Assembly (NCBI RefSeq): GCF_046614695.1
Contig: NZ_JBKKHQ010000007.1
Location: 124,001-188,000 of the forward strand
Length of the DNA: 64,000 nt
Reading direction: 5' to 3'
Origin: Pokkaliibacter sp046614695
Lineage (GTDB): Bacteria; Pseudomonadota; Gammaproteobacteria; Pseudomonadales; Balneatricaceae
Shown: positions 17,174 through 25,951 of the stretch, one piece after another
Layout: every line of letters begins with the position of its first letter
How positions within the stretch are numbered: position 1 is the stretch's first letter
Program-made: the position numbers and the translations under genes
Notes under the pieces: generated by a model
Told to the model about the DNA's origin: nothing
Databases searched by the model: none
The model's input: only the letters and a program-made list of their open reading frames with translations

Positions 17174-18163
17174 CTATGCCGCTACCTCGTGGTCGACCCA
17201 GGAGTCACTGAAAAAGTGCCCAAGGGCCACTACTTGTTCATCAGAGGTTTCTATCTGATTGAAAAATTTACGAAAACTTTTGCTCTCTGGCTGTGCTGCC
17301 AGATACCACCCAACATGCTTTCGCGCGATGCGGGCGCCGTGCTCCTGCCCATAAAACGTATAAAGGGCATCTAAATGCTCAAGCAGCACTGAGTGCCGCT
17401 CTTCTTTCGTGGCAGAAGGTAACTCGTTGCCATGTCGAAGAAAGTGATCTATTTCCCGGAAAATCCAGGGGTTACCCTGTGCCGCACGGCCAATCATGAC
17501 CGCACTGGCGCCGGTGTAATCGAGCACTTTTTTAGCCTGCTGTGGTGATGTGACATCACCATTTGCAAAGACAGGAATGCCAATCGCACTAACGATTTCG
17601 GCGATGGTGTCGTACTCGGCATTCCCCATGAAGCGGTCTTCACGTGTACGCCCATGTACGGCCAGCGCCTGGATGCCAATACTTTCGGCCATGCGCGCAA
17701 TGGTTACGCCATTACGCTGATCAGGGCTCCAGCCAGTTCGAATCTTGAGTGTTACCGGAATGTCTACCGCGGCAACCACTGCTTCAAGAATCGATTTCAC
17801 CAGCGCCTCATCACGAAGCAAGGCTGAACCTGCTGCTTTATTACAAACTTTTTTTGCCGGGCAACCCATGTTCAGGTCAATAATCTGCGCGCCCTGATCG
17901 GCACTCAGACGAGCCGCTTCGGCCATGCTCTGTGGATCACCACCGGCAATCTGCACCGAGCGCGGTGCGGGCTCATCCAAATGGATCATGCGCTTCTGAG
18001 ATTTTCGCGAATGCCACAACTGATGATTGGCTGTCAGCATTTCGGAGACCACCATGCCTGCACCGAGTCGCTTGCACAGTCGGCGGAAAGGTAAATCCGT
18101 CACCCCTGCCATGGGGGCCAGAATCACCTGACTGTCGATGGTGTAAGACCCGATGGAAAACAC
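17174..18163 (-). CDS. dusB: tRNA-dihydrouridine synthase B
   Basis: A 329-residue FMN enzyme that reduces uridine in the tRNA D-loop. It shows APMAGVTDLPFRRL at the N-terminus, the catalytic-cysteine motif NMGCPAKKVC (C101 and C107), KIRTGW, VHGRTRE and the FMN phosphate site ANGDVTSP / VMIGRAAQGNPW. The start is GTG at 18163, with AGGAAGGG upstream. It stands directly before fis in the standard dusB-fis operon. Confidence 0.97.
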   Translation of the reverse strand: MFSIGSYTIDSQVILAPMAGVTDLPFRRLCKRLGAGMVVSEMLTANHQLWHSRKSQKRMIHLDEPAPRSVQIAGGDPQSMAEAARLSADQGAQIIDLNMGCPAKKVCNKAAGSALLRDEALVKSILEAVVAAVDIPVTLKIRTGWSPDQRNGVTIARMAESIGIQALAVHGRTREDRFMGNAEYDTIAEIVSAIGIPVFANGDVTSPQQAKKVLDYTGASAVMIGRAAQGNPWIFREIDHFLRHGNELPSATKEERHSVLLEHLDALYTFYGQEHGARIARKHVGWYLAAQPESKSFRKFFNQIETSDEQVVALGHFFSDSWVDHEVAA

Positions 18164-18258
18164 GCGTACCCTTCCTGAGCAGGAGTTAAAAAAGTCAAAA
18201 AGTCCTCGCTGCGCGCCGATTTGAATCGTGGCAGTTGAGTACTTTCTGAGCAGGGGGG

Positions 18259-19266
18259 CTATTCTACTCTTTCAGGCAGAGGGGTGAAAGGGGGAATCTT
18301 GGCATTTGCTGAGTGAAGCGCAATGTCATAACCGGCGGAGCTTTGCGGCGGTTTTGACAGGGAAAATTGCAGATAAATAGGTGTTGCTGAAGGCATGAGT
18401 GCCTGATTGTCGAGCTCACCACCCAAATAGTCTTTCGCAGAAAGAAAGCGCTGGGCAGTTGCCTGATCCTGAAGGCTATAGAAAGTGAGCTCAATTATCG
18501 GAAATGGCTGTGGGAAACTGGCCTGATTTTGTAATACCAGATTGACCTGAATCTGGTCCTCGTTACCTGGCATGTCGCGAATCACAAATTCTTTGGTCTG
18601 AATCTGATTGATCGCCTCAGGCGGACGAAGTTCGCAAGGCAGCTTCTGGCACGCCAGTTGATAGGCATCATGCAGCAGCGGGGTTGATGCCAGTGCGTGG
18701 CGATCCCACCAGAGCCATTGCAGTGGAAGTAATAATAGAAGCAGAAGCATGCCTGCCCAAGTCCCCTTGCTGGCGGGCTTGTGCATATAGATGTGTAAGT
18801 CGGCAGCCGTCGGTGCCAGCTCGGCAAGTAATAAAAGCGGGTCTTCCTGAACAACAGGTCTCTGACGAGGCTTTTGCTGAGCCTGAGCCTGAGCCTTGGG
18901 TGCAGAGGCAGGCCGGGTTTTTACTTCCGCCTCAAGATGAGTGTGTGTTTTGGTTTGGGATGCCGGCGGTGATGGTGGCTTGCTTGCCGGGGGAACATTA
19001 GCTCTTGCCGCTGGTTTGGCTTCAGCTGATCGTGGCTGTGGCTGTGGCTGTGGCTGTGGCTGTGGCTGTGGCTGTGCAGGTCGATTTACTTTTGTGGATT
19101 GGGGTTTGACCTGCCCGCTAATCAGATGGCTGGAGGCGGTGAATACCTGATGGCAGACACCGCAGCGTACCTTGCCCCCGGCCTGATGCAGTTGCCCGGC
19201 TTCTACCTTAAAGGCAGTGGAGCACGATGGGCAGCGCGTAATCAGGGTGTTGGGGGCGGGGCTCAT
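18259..19266 (-). CDS. Zinc-ribbon, DUF3426 membrane protein
   Basis: A 335-residue protein common between prmA and dusB in this class. The N-terminus has a MJ0042-type zinc ribbon with two CxxC pairs (TRCPSCS and VRCGVCHQVF). A Pro/Gln-rich low-complexity linker follows at about residues 62-150. One transmembrane segment (GTWAGMLLLLLLLPLQWLWW) is near residue 175, and a C-terminal DUF3426 domain lies outside the membrane. The linker contains a run of Pro-Gln dipeptides encoded by a 6-base tandem repeat. ATG at 19266 lies one base after the prmA stop. The function is unknown. Confidence 0.9.
   Translation of the reverse strand: MSPAPNTLITRCPSCSTAFKVEAGQLHQAGGKVRCGVCHQVFTASSHLISGQVKPQSTKVNRPAQPQPQPQPQPQPQPRSAEAKPAARANVPPASKPPSPPASQTKTHTHLEAEVKTRPASAPKAQAQAQQKPRQRPVVQEDPLLLLAELAPTAADLHIYMHKPASKGTWAGMLLLLLLLPLQWLWWDRHALASTPLLHDAYQLACQKLPCELRPPEAINQIQTKEFVIRDMPGNEDQIQVNLVLQNQASFPQPFPIIELTFYSLQDQATAQRFLSAKDYLGGELDNQALMPSATPIYLQFSLSKPPQSSAGYDIALHSANAKIPPFTPLPERVE
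19032..19076. repeat. In-frame hexanucleotide microsatellite (GTGGCT)7
   Basis: There are seven perfect copies of GTGGCT plus three bases. On the coding (minus) strand they encode alternating Pro-Gln in the linker of the zinc-ribbon/DUF3426 protein. The unit is six bases, so slippage changes linker length without changing frame. Confidence 0.95.
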
Positions 19267-19267
19267 G

Positions 19268-20161
19268 TCAGCGGCAAACTCCTTGTAGGCGAACCCAGTC
19301 TTCCTTGATTTCCGGGGCAGTCATCTCGAAAGTGCCTGCATACGCCTGTTGAACATCATCTGCTTGGTGAGAGAGGATGCCAGAAAGTGCCAGTTGAGTG
19401 CCAGTAGTTGCCAGTGCACTTAGCGTGGGTGCCAGTCCGACCAGAGGGCCTGCAAGAATGTTGGCGACCACGACATCGGCCGTCAGCTCAGGCACCTGCT
19501 CGGGATAAAGCGTCATTAGTTTGGAAGAGCGAATGCCATTGCGCTCGGCATTGTCGCGAGTCGCTTCCAGCGCCTGAGGGTCGATATCCACCGCATAGAC
19601 CATGCGCGCTCCCAGAAGCAGGGCTGCGATGCCAAGAATACCGGAGCCGCAGCCGTAATCGACAACCACTTTGTCCTGCAGATCCTGGCTGGCCAGCCAT
19701 TTAAGGCACAGCGCGGTGGTAGGATGACTGCCGGTGCCAAAAGCCAGGCCCGGATCCAGTATCAGGTTCGCCGCTTCGGGATCGGGAGCGGGTTTCCAGC
19801 TCGGGCAGACCCAGAATTTGTCGCCAAACTGGATAGGCTCGAAATGCTCCATCCAGGCACGTTCCCAGTCCTTGTCTTCCAGAATCTCCGTTTTGTGGTC
19901 CGGGAATTCATGTTCTGGGTAGGTCGCAAGATGATGAAGCTTCAGCGTCGTCAGGGCTTCATCAATATCGGTGTCGCCGGTAAAGAGTCCCACCAGGCAG
20001 GTGTTCTGCCAGAGAGGGGTGGTACCCAGGTCTGGTTCATAAATGGGCTGGTCTTCGTTGTCCTGGTAAGTCACGGACACCGCGCCTACCGCCAACAGCA
20101 TATCTTCGTAGGGTTCGGCCAGCTCGGGCGTGATATCCAGACGAATTTGCAACCAAGACAT
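19268..20161 (-). CDS. prmA: Ribosomal protein L11 methyltransferase
   Basis: PrmA (297 residues) trimethylates lysines and the N-terminus of ribosomal protein L11. The N-terminal substrate-recognition domain starts MSWLQIRLDITPELAE. The SAM-binding motif I is VVDYGCGSGILGIAAL, preceded by DPGLAFGTGSHPTT, with VANILAGPL as the NxL-type motif. AGGAG lies eight bases before ATG 20161. It follows accC after a terminator and leads into the zinc-ribbon, dusB and fis genes. Confidence 0.97.
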   Translation of the reverse strand: MSWLQIRLDITPELAEPYEDMLLAVGAVSVTYQDNEDQPIYEPDLGTTPLWQNTCLVGLFTGDTDIDEALTTLKLHHLATYPEHEFPDHKTEILEDKDWERAWMEHFEPIQFGDKFWVCPSWKPAPDPEAANLILDPGLAFGTGSHPTTALCLKWLASQDLQDKVVVDYGCGSGILGIAALLLGARMVYAVDIDPQALEATRDNAERNGIRSSKLMTLYPEQVPELTADVVVANILAGPLVGLAPTLSALATTGTQLALSGILSHQADDVQQAYAGTFEMTAPEIKEDWVRLQGVCR

Positions 20162-20182
20162 GGATAAGTCTCCTGATAAAAC

Positions 20183-20217
20183 AAAAAGCCTCTTTGCGAG
20201 ATAAGTCGCAAAGAGGC
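20183..20217 (-). terminator. Intrinsic terminator after accC
   Basis: A 12-base perfect stem (GCCTCTTTGCGA / TCGCAAAGAGGC) with a six-base loop is followed on the minus strand by TTTTTG. It lies between accC and prmA. Confidence 0.92.
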
Positions 20218-20248
20218 AGAGAGCGATAACGTCGGAAAGCCGGGTGGC

Positions 20249-21595
20249 TTAGTGTCCGATGTTCAGCTTCTTCTCGAGGTAGTGAATGTTCACACCTCCT
20301 GCGGCAAAGTGCTCGTCACGAACGAGATCCTTGTGCAGGTCGATATTGGTTTTGATGCCGTCCACGACCATCTCATCCAGTGCCACTGCCATGCGAGCCA
20401 GCGCCGTATGACGGTCTTCTGCATGGGTGATCAGCTTGGCGATCAGTGAATCGTAGTAGGGAGGTACGGTGTAGCCACTGTACAGATGTGAGTCAACACG
20501 AACACCCAGACCGCCTGCTGCATGGAAGGTTTTAACCAAACCTGGGCAAGGCATAAAGGTGCGTGGGTCCTCAGCATTGATACGGCATTCCAGTGCATGG
20601 CCTTTAATCACTACATCTTCCTGACGGATTGACAGTGGTTGGCCAGAGGCAATGCGCAGCTGCTCTTTAACAATGTCGATACCGGTGATCATCTCTGTCA
20701 CTGGGTGCTCAACCTGAACACGGGTGTTCATCTCGATAAAGTAGTATTCGCCGTTTTCGTACAGAAACTCGAAAGTACCGGCGCCGCGATAGCCAATTTT
20801 GATACAGGCATCAACACAGGACTGCAGAACTGCCGCGCGGGACTCAGGGTTCACATGGGGTGCAGGTGCTTCTTCCAGAACCTTCTGGTGACGGCGTTGC
20901 AGTGAGCAGTCGCGGTCAAACAGGTGAATTGCATTACCCTGACCGTCGGCCAGAACCTGCACTTCAATGTGACGTGGGTTTTCCAGGAATTTTTCCATGT
21001 AAACCGTGGAGTCACCGAAGGCTGCCTTGGCTTCTGTCTGCGTGACGCTGACAGAACTCGCCAGGTCTTCTTCCTTGTGTACAACGCGCATACCACGACC
21101 ACCGCCACCGGCAGCAGCCTTGATGATGACCGGATAGCCAATACGCTTGGCGATGCGCTGCATTTCAGCTTCATCGGCAGGCAGAGGGCCATCTGAACCT
21201 GGTACCGTTGGTACGCCGGCTTCTTTCATCGCCGCAATTGCAGACACCTTGTCACCCATCAGGCGGATAACACTGGCAGTAGGGCCGATGAAGACAAAAC
21301 CGCTTTTTTCGACCATTTCGGCGAAGTTGGCATTTTCTGCCAAAAAGCCGTAGCCGGGATGGATGCCGGTAGCATCAGTGATCTCAGCCGCGGCAATCAG
21401 GCGCGGAATGTTCAGGTAGCTTTCGGTGGAGGAGTTAGGGCCGATACAAACGGCCTCGTCAGCCAGGCGAACATGCTTGAGGTCACGGTCGGCCTTGGAG
21501 TGAACGGCGACGGTTTTAATCCCCAGTTCCTTACAGGCGCGAAGGATACGCAGAGCGATCTCTCCACGGTTCGCAATCAGGACTTTATCCAGCAT
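20249..21595 (-). CDS. accC: Acetyl-CoA carboxylase, biotin carboxylase subunit
   Basis: AccC carboxylates the biotin on AccB using ATP and bicarbonate, the first half-reaction of fatty-acid synthesis. The 448-residue product has MLDKVLIANRGEIALRI, the glycine-rich ATP-grasp loop KAAAGGGGRGM, EKFLENPRHIEVQV, the catalytic FIEMNTRVQVEHPVTE and RINAEDP. I use ATG 21595, with AGGA seven bases upstream; a GTG two codons earlier is less likely. It is 30 bases after accB, the standard accBC operon. Confidence 0.98.
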   Translation of the reverse strand: MLDKVLIANRGEIALRILRACKELGIKTVAVHSKADRDLKHVRLADEAVCIGPNSSTESYLNIPRLIAAAEITDATGIHPGYGFLAENANFAEMVEKSGFVFIGPTASVIRLMGDKVSAIAAMKEAGVPTVPGSDGPLPADEAEMQRIAKRIGYPVIIKAAAGGGGRGMRVVHKEEDLASSVSVTQTEAKAAFGDSTVYMEKFLENPRHIEVQVLADGQGNAIHLFDRDCSLQRRHQKVLEEAPAPHVNPESRAAVLQSCVDACIKIGYRGAGTFEFLYENGEYYFIEMNTRVQVEHPVTEMITGIDIVKEQLRIASGQPLSIRQEDVVIKGHALECRINAEDPRTFMPCPGLVKTFHAAGGLGVRVDSHLYSGYTVPPYYDSLIAKLITHAEDRHTALARMAVALDEMVVDGIKTNIDLHKDLVRDEHFAAGGVNIHYLEKKLNIGH

Positions 21596-21625
21596 AAGCA
21601 CTTCCTATAAGCGTAAAGAGTGGGA

Positions 21626-22087
21626 TCAGGCGATAACGAGCAGTGGCTGATCGAACTCTACGGGCTGACCGTCTTCCACCAGGATCTCAACCACGGTGCC
21701 AGACTTGTCGGCTTCGATGTGGTTCATCATCTTCATGGCTTCGATGATGCAGATCTTGTCACCGGCTTTCACGGTAGAACCGACTTCGATAAAAGGCTTG
21801 GAGCCAGGAGCCGGTGAACGGTAGAAGGTGCCTACCATGGGAGAAGGAACGGCATGACCATTGGCAATGGCTGGCTTGGCGGGTTCAGCCGCCGCTACAG
21901 GAGCTGCTGCCTGAGGTGCAGGAGCTGCAACAGGCTGAGGAGCAGGAGCCGCATAGCTCACAGTGGCAGGTGCGACATGAGAGGCACGGCTGATGCGAAC
22001 AGACTCTTCGCCTTCCTTAATCTCAATTTCGTTAATGTCGGACTCTTCCAGAAGTTCGATGAGCTTTTTGACTTTGCGAATATCCAT
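21626..22087 (-). CDS. accB: Acetyl-CoA carboxylase, biotin carboxyl carrier protein
   Basis: The 153-residue carrier has an N-terminal helical region (MDIRKVKKLIELLEES), an Ala/Pro-rich mobile linker at about residues 38-72, and the C-terminal biotinyl domain. EAMKMMN contains the biotinylated lysine K119. The length matches E. coli AccB (156). It sits between aroQ and accC on one strand, the conserved order in gammaproteobacteria. Confidence 0.98.
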   Translation of the reverse strand: MDIRKVKKLIELLEESDINEIEIKEGEESVRISRASHVAPATVSYAAPAPQPVAAPAPQAAAPVAAAEPAKPAIANGHAVPSPMVGTFYRSPAPGSKPFIEVGSTVKAGDKICIIEAMKMMNHIEADKSGTVVEILVEDGQPVEFDQPLLVIA

Positions 22088-22114
22088 GAGTGTGTTCTCA
22101 AGTAAGATGCGTGA

Positions 22115-22558
22115 TTATTTCTGTGCAGAAAACTCGATTGCCGCCTGAAGTGCCAGACCATAGCCCTGAGCGCCCAGTCCGCAGATGACGCCTACTGCCA
22201 CATCGGACAGGTAGGAGTGCTGACGGAAAGGTTCGCGTTTATGGACATTCGAGATATGGATCTCGATAAATGGAATGGCAACCCCTGCCAGAGCATCGCG
22301 AAGGGCAACGCTGGTGTGGGTGAAGGCGGCTGGATTGATGATGATCATGTCGACCGCTTCCTGACGGGCCGCATGAATTCGATCAATCAGCGCATGCTCG
22401 GCATTGCTTTGAAAGAAATCCAGCTCGTGAGCGGTTCCTTCCAGTTGCTGGCGCAGGGCAGATTCGATATCAGCGAGAGTGGTGTAACCATAGACCTCGG
22501 GCTCACGAGTTCCCAAAAGGTTAAGGTTCGGGCCATTCAACACTAAAAATCTTGCCAT
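22115..22558 (-). CDS. aroQ: Type II 3-dehydroquinate dehydratase
   Basis: This enzyme converts 3-dehydroquinate to 3-dehydroshikimate in the shikimate pathway. The 147-residue product shows FLVLNGPNLNLLGTREPEVYG with the catalytic tyrosine, IINPAAFTHTS and the FIEIHISNVHKREPFR motif. The frame is open ten codons upstream, but ATG at 22558 gives the family start MARFLVLNGPN and length. It is the first gene of the aroQ-accB-accC run. Confidence 0.97.
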   Translation of the reverse strand: MARFLVLNGPNLNLLGTREPEVYGYTTLADIESALRQQLEGTAHELDFFQSNAEHALIDRIHAARQEAVDMIIINPAAFTHTSVALRDALAGVAIPFIEIHISNVHKREPFRQHSYLSDVAVGVICGLGAQGYGLALQAAIEFSAQK

Positions 22559-22917
22559 AACGTCGCCAAGCCATTGCGTGCGGAGCACGGATTTTAGAGA
22601 AGTTATCTGACGTTGCAGAGGTGATCCGGCTACTTATGGCCGCAGTTAACCCCTGAATGTCACCAGAGCGGGGTAGTTTGCCGAAAATCGGATCACTGGG
22701 CAAGTTTCTGGGCATTTCACTTCAATGTTCTGCTCTTTCGATGCATTTTTTGTGCGTAAGCATGGCTTGAGTGTTGCTGAATGCGGGTCTTGTCAGGCAA
22801 ATTCTACGCACGTGCGGACAAAACCCGGGTCGGTGCTACCAAACACGCGCCTGATAGCTACAATGGAGTGAATGGGCGTCATGTTTGAGTCAGTGCCCAA
22901 TGTTTCAGGAGGAACGC
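22559..22917. other. Divergent intergenic region, aroQ / lapD-like gene
   Basis: This 359-base region separates divergent genes. It holds a minus-strand promoter candidate (22591-22618). On the plus strand, TACAAT at 22859-22864 could be a -10 for the c-di-GMP receptor gene, but without a good -35. Nothing else was recognised. Confidence 0.4.
22591..22618 (-). promoter_or_regulatory. Candidate sigma-70 promoter for aroQ-accBC
   Basis: On the minus strand the -10 is TAAAAT (22591-22596) and the -35 is CTGCAA (22613-22618), with a 16-base spacer. The -35 matches the consensus at only three of six positions, so this is tentative. Confidence 0.3.
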
Positions 22918-24867
22918 ATGAGACTGCGTAATGTGCTCTTTACCTTTCTGACAGGGATTGTCGTGGTATTGCTGATTATCACGTCCTTTTCGGCGGTGCA
23001 GAATTATCGCGCCTACCTGCAGGAGCAATTAACAGCGCACGCGCAAGATGCCGCGACCTCTTTGGGCATCGTGCTAACCAATGCGGCCGCAGAGCAGGAT
23101 CAGGTTTCCATGGAACAGATGATCGGCGCTGTTTTTGACCGGGGTTACTATCAGCGCATTGAATACCTGGACGTTAACGGCAAATCAGAAATCGTAAAAC
23201 AGACAGGTGCAGGCGTTGAGGATTTGCCCGACTGGTTTGTGCGTATGGTGGATTTGCCTGCGCCGATTGCCGAGGCCCACGTGACCAGTGGCTGGATGCA
23301 GTTGGGTATGGTCAAAGTGCAAAGCCTGCCTGCCGAGGCGTATCACGAACTGTGGAGTTACCTCAAGAAAGTCTGCCTTCAATTTGTCGTGGCCTTGATT
23401 GTCGCCGGACTCTTGATGCGCTGGTTCATGAATCGCCTGGTTCTTTCCCCCTTGTTTGCTCTCGAGACACAGGCAGAGGCCTGGTCTGAACGTCGTTTCA
23501 GTCAGATTTCTATTCGTCCCCGCACCCGTGAATTACGCCGTCTCGTCGATGCGATGAACCGCATGGCGGGACGGTTGGAGTTAATGTTCAGCGACCAGGT
23601 TCAGCTGATTGAGCGCTTGCGCAGCCAAGTGGATGAGGATGGACTGACGGGACTGCTTAATCGAAGTGCTTTCGATGAGCGTTTACGCCTGACGCTGAGC
23701 CTGAGTGAAGAAGGTGCCCGTAGTGGTGGCCTGATGCTGCTTCAGATTAAAGGGCTCGAGGAGCACAACAACCGCTATGGCCGTGAGTCCGGTGATGAGT
23801 TGTTATGCCGTATTGCCGAGCGTTTGCTGGAAGCAGTGGAAAGTGTGCCGGGTGCATTGCTTTCCCGTCGTAGCGGTACAGACTTTGCCGTATTCCTGCC
23901 GGGTATCGCTGAAAGCTATTTTGCTGATCAGGTAGAGCGCGTTTATCAGATGGTTTCGCATTCAGAGGCGGTAACCGCCCATGAATGGCAGGATCGTATT
24001 CATATCGGTGCCGTGTATCTTTTCCCGCAGCAGCAGGTCGATCTTGGGGGCGCGTTCTCTGAGGCTGATGTGGCGCTGAGGGAGGCGCAGCAAACAGGTA
24101 TCGGCGGCTGGCATGTCGGGCAGTCAAGTGGTGGTGGTCGATCCGCCGGTGAGTGGCGACACTTTATTGAAAGTGCCATCGCCCGTGACGAGCTGCTTCT
24201 GTACTTCCAGCCAGTTAAGGCGGCTAGTGGTGCCGTGGTGCACAATGAGGTTTATGTGCGCCTGCAGGATCAGGATCGTGTTCTGGCTGCAGGTGAGTTC
24301 CTGCCGATGGTTGAGCAGTTTGACCTGATGCCTTCACTCGATCGTCAAGTGATCGAGCAGCTGCTTATGCGCATGCGCAAAGTCATGGACTCTCAGCAGT
24401 ATTGTATCAACCTGTCGCTGGCCTCTTTGCAGGATGAAGGCTTTGTGCTCTGGTTAAAAGAGACCTTAAGCGGTAATACCGAGCTGTCTAAGCGTCTGGT
24501 TTTTGAGGTGCCTGAATACGCCTTGCGTCAGCATATGGATCTGATTCTGAACCGTATGAATAGCCTGAAAGGGGCTGGTGTCAGCTTCTCGATTGACCAC
24601 TTTGGTGTGGGCGGTGTGCCATTCGCATACCTGAAAACACTGCCGGTGACACTGGTAAAAGTGCATCGCAGCTTTATTCAGCAGGTGCAGTCGCGTCGGG
24701 AAAGTCAGTTTTATGTAATGTCGATGGTTCAGATTGCACACAGTCAGGACATCACGATTCTGGCAGACGGTATTGAGACTCAAGAAGAGTGGCAATATCT
24801 ACAGGGATTGGGCATTGATGGTGGGCTTGGTTACTTCCTGGGTCGCCCTGAGGCTGCTCCTGTTTAA
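22918..24867 (+). CDS. LapD-like membrane c-di-GMP receptor with degenerate GGDEF-EAL
   Basis: A 649-residue inner-membrane protein. TM1 is at about residues 7-26, a periplasmic LapD/MoxY-N-type domain at about 28-150, TM2 at about 152-171, then a HAMP linker. The GGDEF domain has its signature replaced by SGTDF (319-323). The EAL domain has EVY for EAL (444-446), DHFG for DDFG, ADG for AEG and no glutamine before GYFLGRP. These losses predict binding rather than turnover of c-di-GMP, as in LapD, which holds the periplasmic protease LapG to keep adhesins on the surface. ATG 22918 has AGGAGG upstream. No lapG gene is beside it; DUF2333 and ParA genes follow. Confidence 0.85.
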   Translation: MRLRNVLFTFLTGIVVVLLIITSFSAVQNYRAYLQEQLTAHAQDAATSLGIVLTNAAAEQDQVSMEQMIGAVFDRGYYQRIEYLDVNGKSEIVKQTGAGVEDLPDWFVRMVDLPAPIAEAHVTSGWMQLGMVKVQSLPAEAYHELWSYLKKVCLQFVVALIVAGLLMRWFMNRLVLSPLFALETQAEAWSERRFSQISIRPRTRELRRLVDAMNRMAGRLELMFSDQVQLIERLRSQVDEDGLTGLLNRSAFDERLRLTLSLSEEGARSGGLMLLQIKGLEEHNNRYGRESGDELLCRIAERLLEAVESVPGALLSRRSGTDFAVFLPGIAESYFADQVERVYQMVSHSEAVTAHEWQDRIHIGAVYLFPQQQVDLGGAFSEADVALREAQQTGIGGWHVGQSSGGGRSAGEWRHFIESAIARDELLLYFQPVKAASGAVVHNEVYVRLQDQDRVLAAGEFLPMVEQFDLMPSLDRQVIEQLLMRMRKVMDSQQYCINLSLASLQDEGFVLWLKETLSGNTELSKRLVFEVPEYALRQHMDLILNRMNSLKGAGVSFSIDHFGVGGVPFAYLKTLPVTLVKVHRSFIQQVQSRRESQFYVMSMVQIAHSQDITILADGIETQEEWQYLQGLGIDGGLGYFLGRPEAAPV

Positions 24868-24903
24868 GACTCAAGCCTGCGTTTTATTGATTAAGGGATG
24901 TTT

Positions 24904-25911
24904 ATGTTCGACAGATTACTGGTATGGCTCTACCCCGAAGGTGGAAGAACCTGGATTCGCTGGGTAGTGGCCGCCATTCTGCTGTACTTGCTGGGCGCTG
25001 TGGTAATCGGAATTTACTGGTCTGGTGAGCCCGATGGTTTTGACCCTCAGCAGTCTGCTAAAGCTGCAGCTGCCAAGTTCAATCAGAATGTGGTTCCCGG
25101 TTACACCACGACTCACACCCTGATCCATGTGGCCGAAGAAGTGCTTGATAAGCCTGGTGGTTATCTGAGTAATGATGTTTTTCCTCCGGGTGTCTGGCTG
25201 GATAACACGCGCTCCTGGGAGTTTGGTGCGGTGGTGCAGATTCGCGATATGGCGCGTGCACTTCGCAAGGATTTTAGTCGTTCACAGTCTCAGTCCCGTG
25301 AGCAGCCAGATTTGGCAAAGGCAGAGCCACAGTTCTCCTTTGCTGCTGACAGCTGGATGTTGCCTTCCACAGAAAGTCAGTACCGGGAAGGGGTGGGTGA
25401 TCTCTACACCTATCTTGGCAAGCTTAGTAACCCGACTAACGGAAATGCCGAATTTTATGGGCGTGCGGATAACCTATCCAATTGGCTGGGTGACGTTTCA
25501 ACCCGTCTGGGCAGCCTGTCTCAGCGTTTGTCCGCCAGTGTCGGCCAGCGCGTAGTCAATAGTGATGGTGATGAGAACCCGCAAACATCCAGCACTTCTG
25601 AAGTGAAAACCCCTTGGCTGGAAATTGATAATGTCTTTTATGAGGCTCGTGGTACGACCTGGGCGCTGCTGGAGTTTCTCCGTGCCGTCGAGGTCGACTT
25701 TGGACCTGCTTTAGCGAAGAAAAATGCGCTGGTGAGTCTGCGTCAGGTTATTCGTGAGCTGGAAGGAACGCAGGAAACCGTATGGAGCCCTGTGATTCTT
25801 AATGGTAGCGGATTCGGACTTTTCGCTAATCACTCTCTGGTAATGGCGAACTATATTTCCCGTGCCAATGCGGCAATTATTGATCTGCGCGAGTTGCTGG
25901 CGCGTGGTTGA
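24904..25911 (+). CDS. DUF2333 family membrane protein
   Basis: A 335-residue protein of the DUF2333 family, which has no known role. A single TM segment near residues 19-38 (WVVAAILLYLLGAVVIGIYW) places the remainder in the periplasm. The mature part is long and helical, with an uncharged Ser/Gln/Asn-rich stretch around residues 125-150. ATG at 24904 has AAGGG six bases upstream and is preferred; ATG at 24898 abuts that AAGGG. It begins 36 bases after the LapD-like gene and is followed after 40 bases by a ParA-type ATPase, so the three are probably co-transcribed. Confidence 0.85.
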   Translation: MFDRLLVWLYPEGGRTWIRWVVAAILLYLLGAVVIGIYWSGEPDGFDPQQSAKAAAAKFNQNVVPGYTTTHTLIHVAEEVLDKPGGYLSNDVFPPGVWLDNTRSWEFGAVVQIRDMARALRKDFSRSQSQSREQPDLAKAEPQFSFAADSWMLPSTESQYREGVGDLYTYLGKLSNPTNGNAEFYGRADNLSNWLGDVSTRLGSLSQRLSASVGQRVVNSDGDENPQTSSTSEVKTPWLEIDNVFYEARGTTWALLEFLRAVEVDFGPALAKKNALVSLRQVIRELEGTQETVWSPVILNGSGFGLFANHSLVMANYISRANAAIIDLRELLARG

Positions 25912-25951
25912 TTTCATTGGCCTGTAGGCCACCTCAGTCAAGGAAAGAGCG

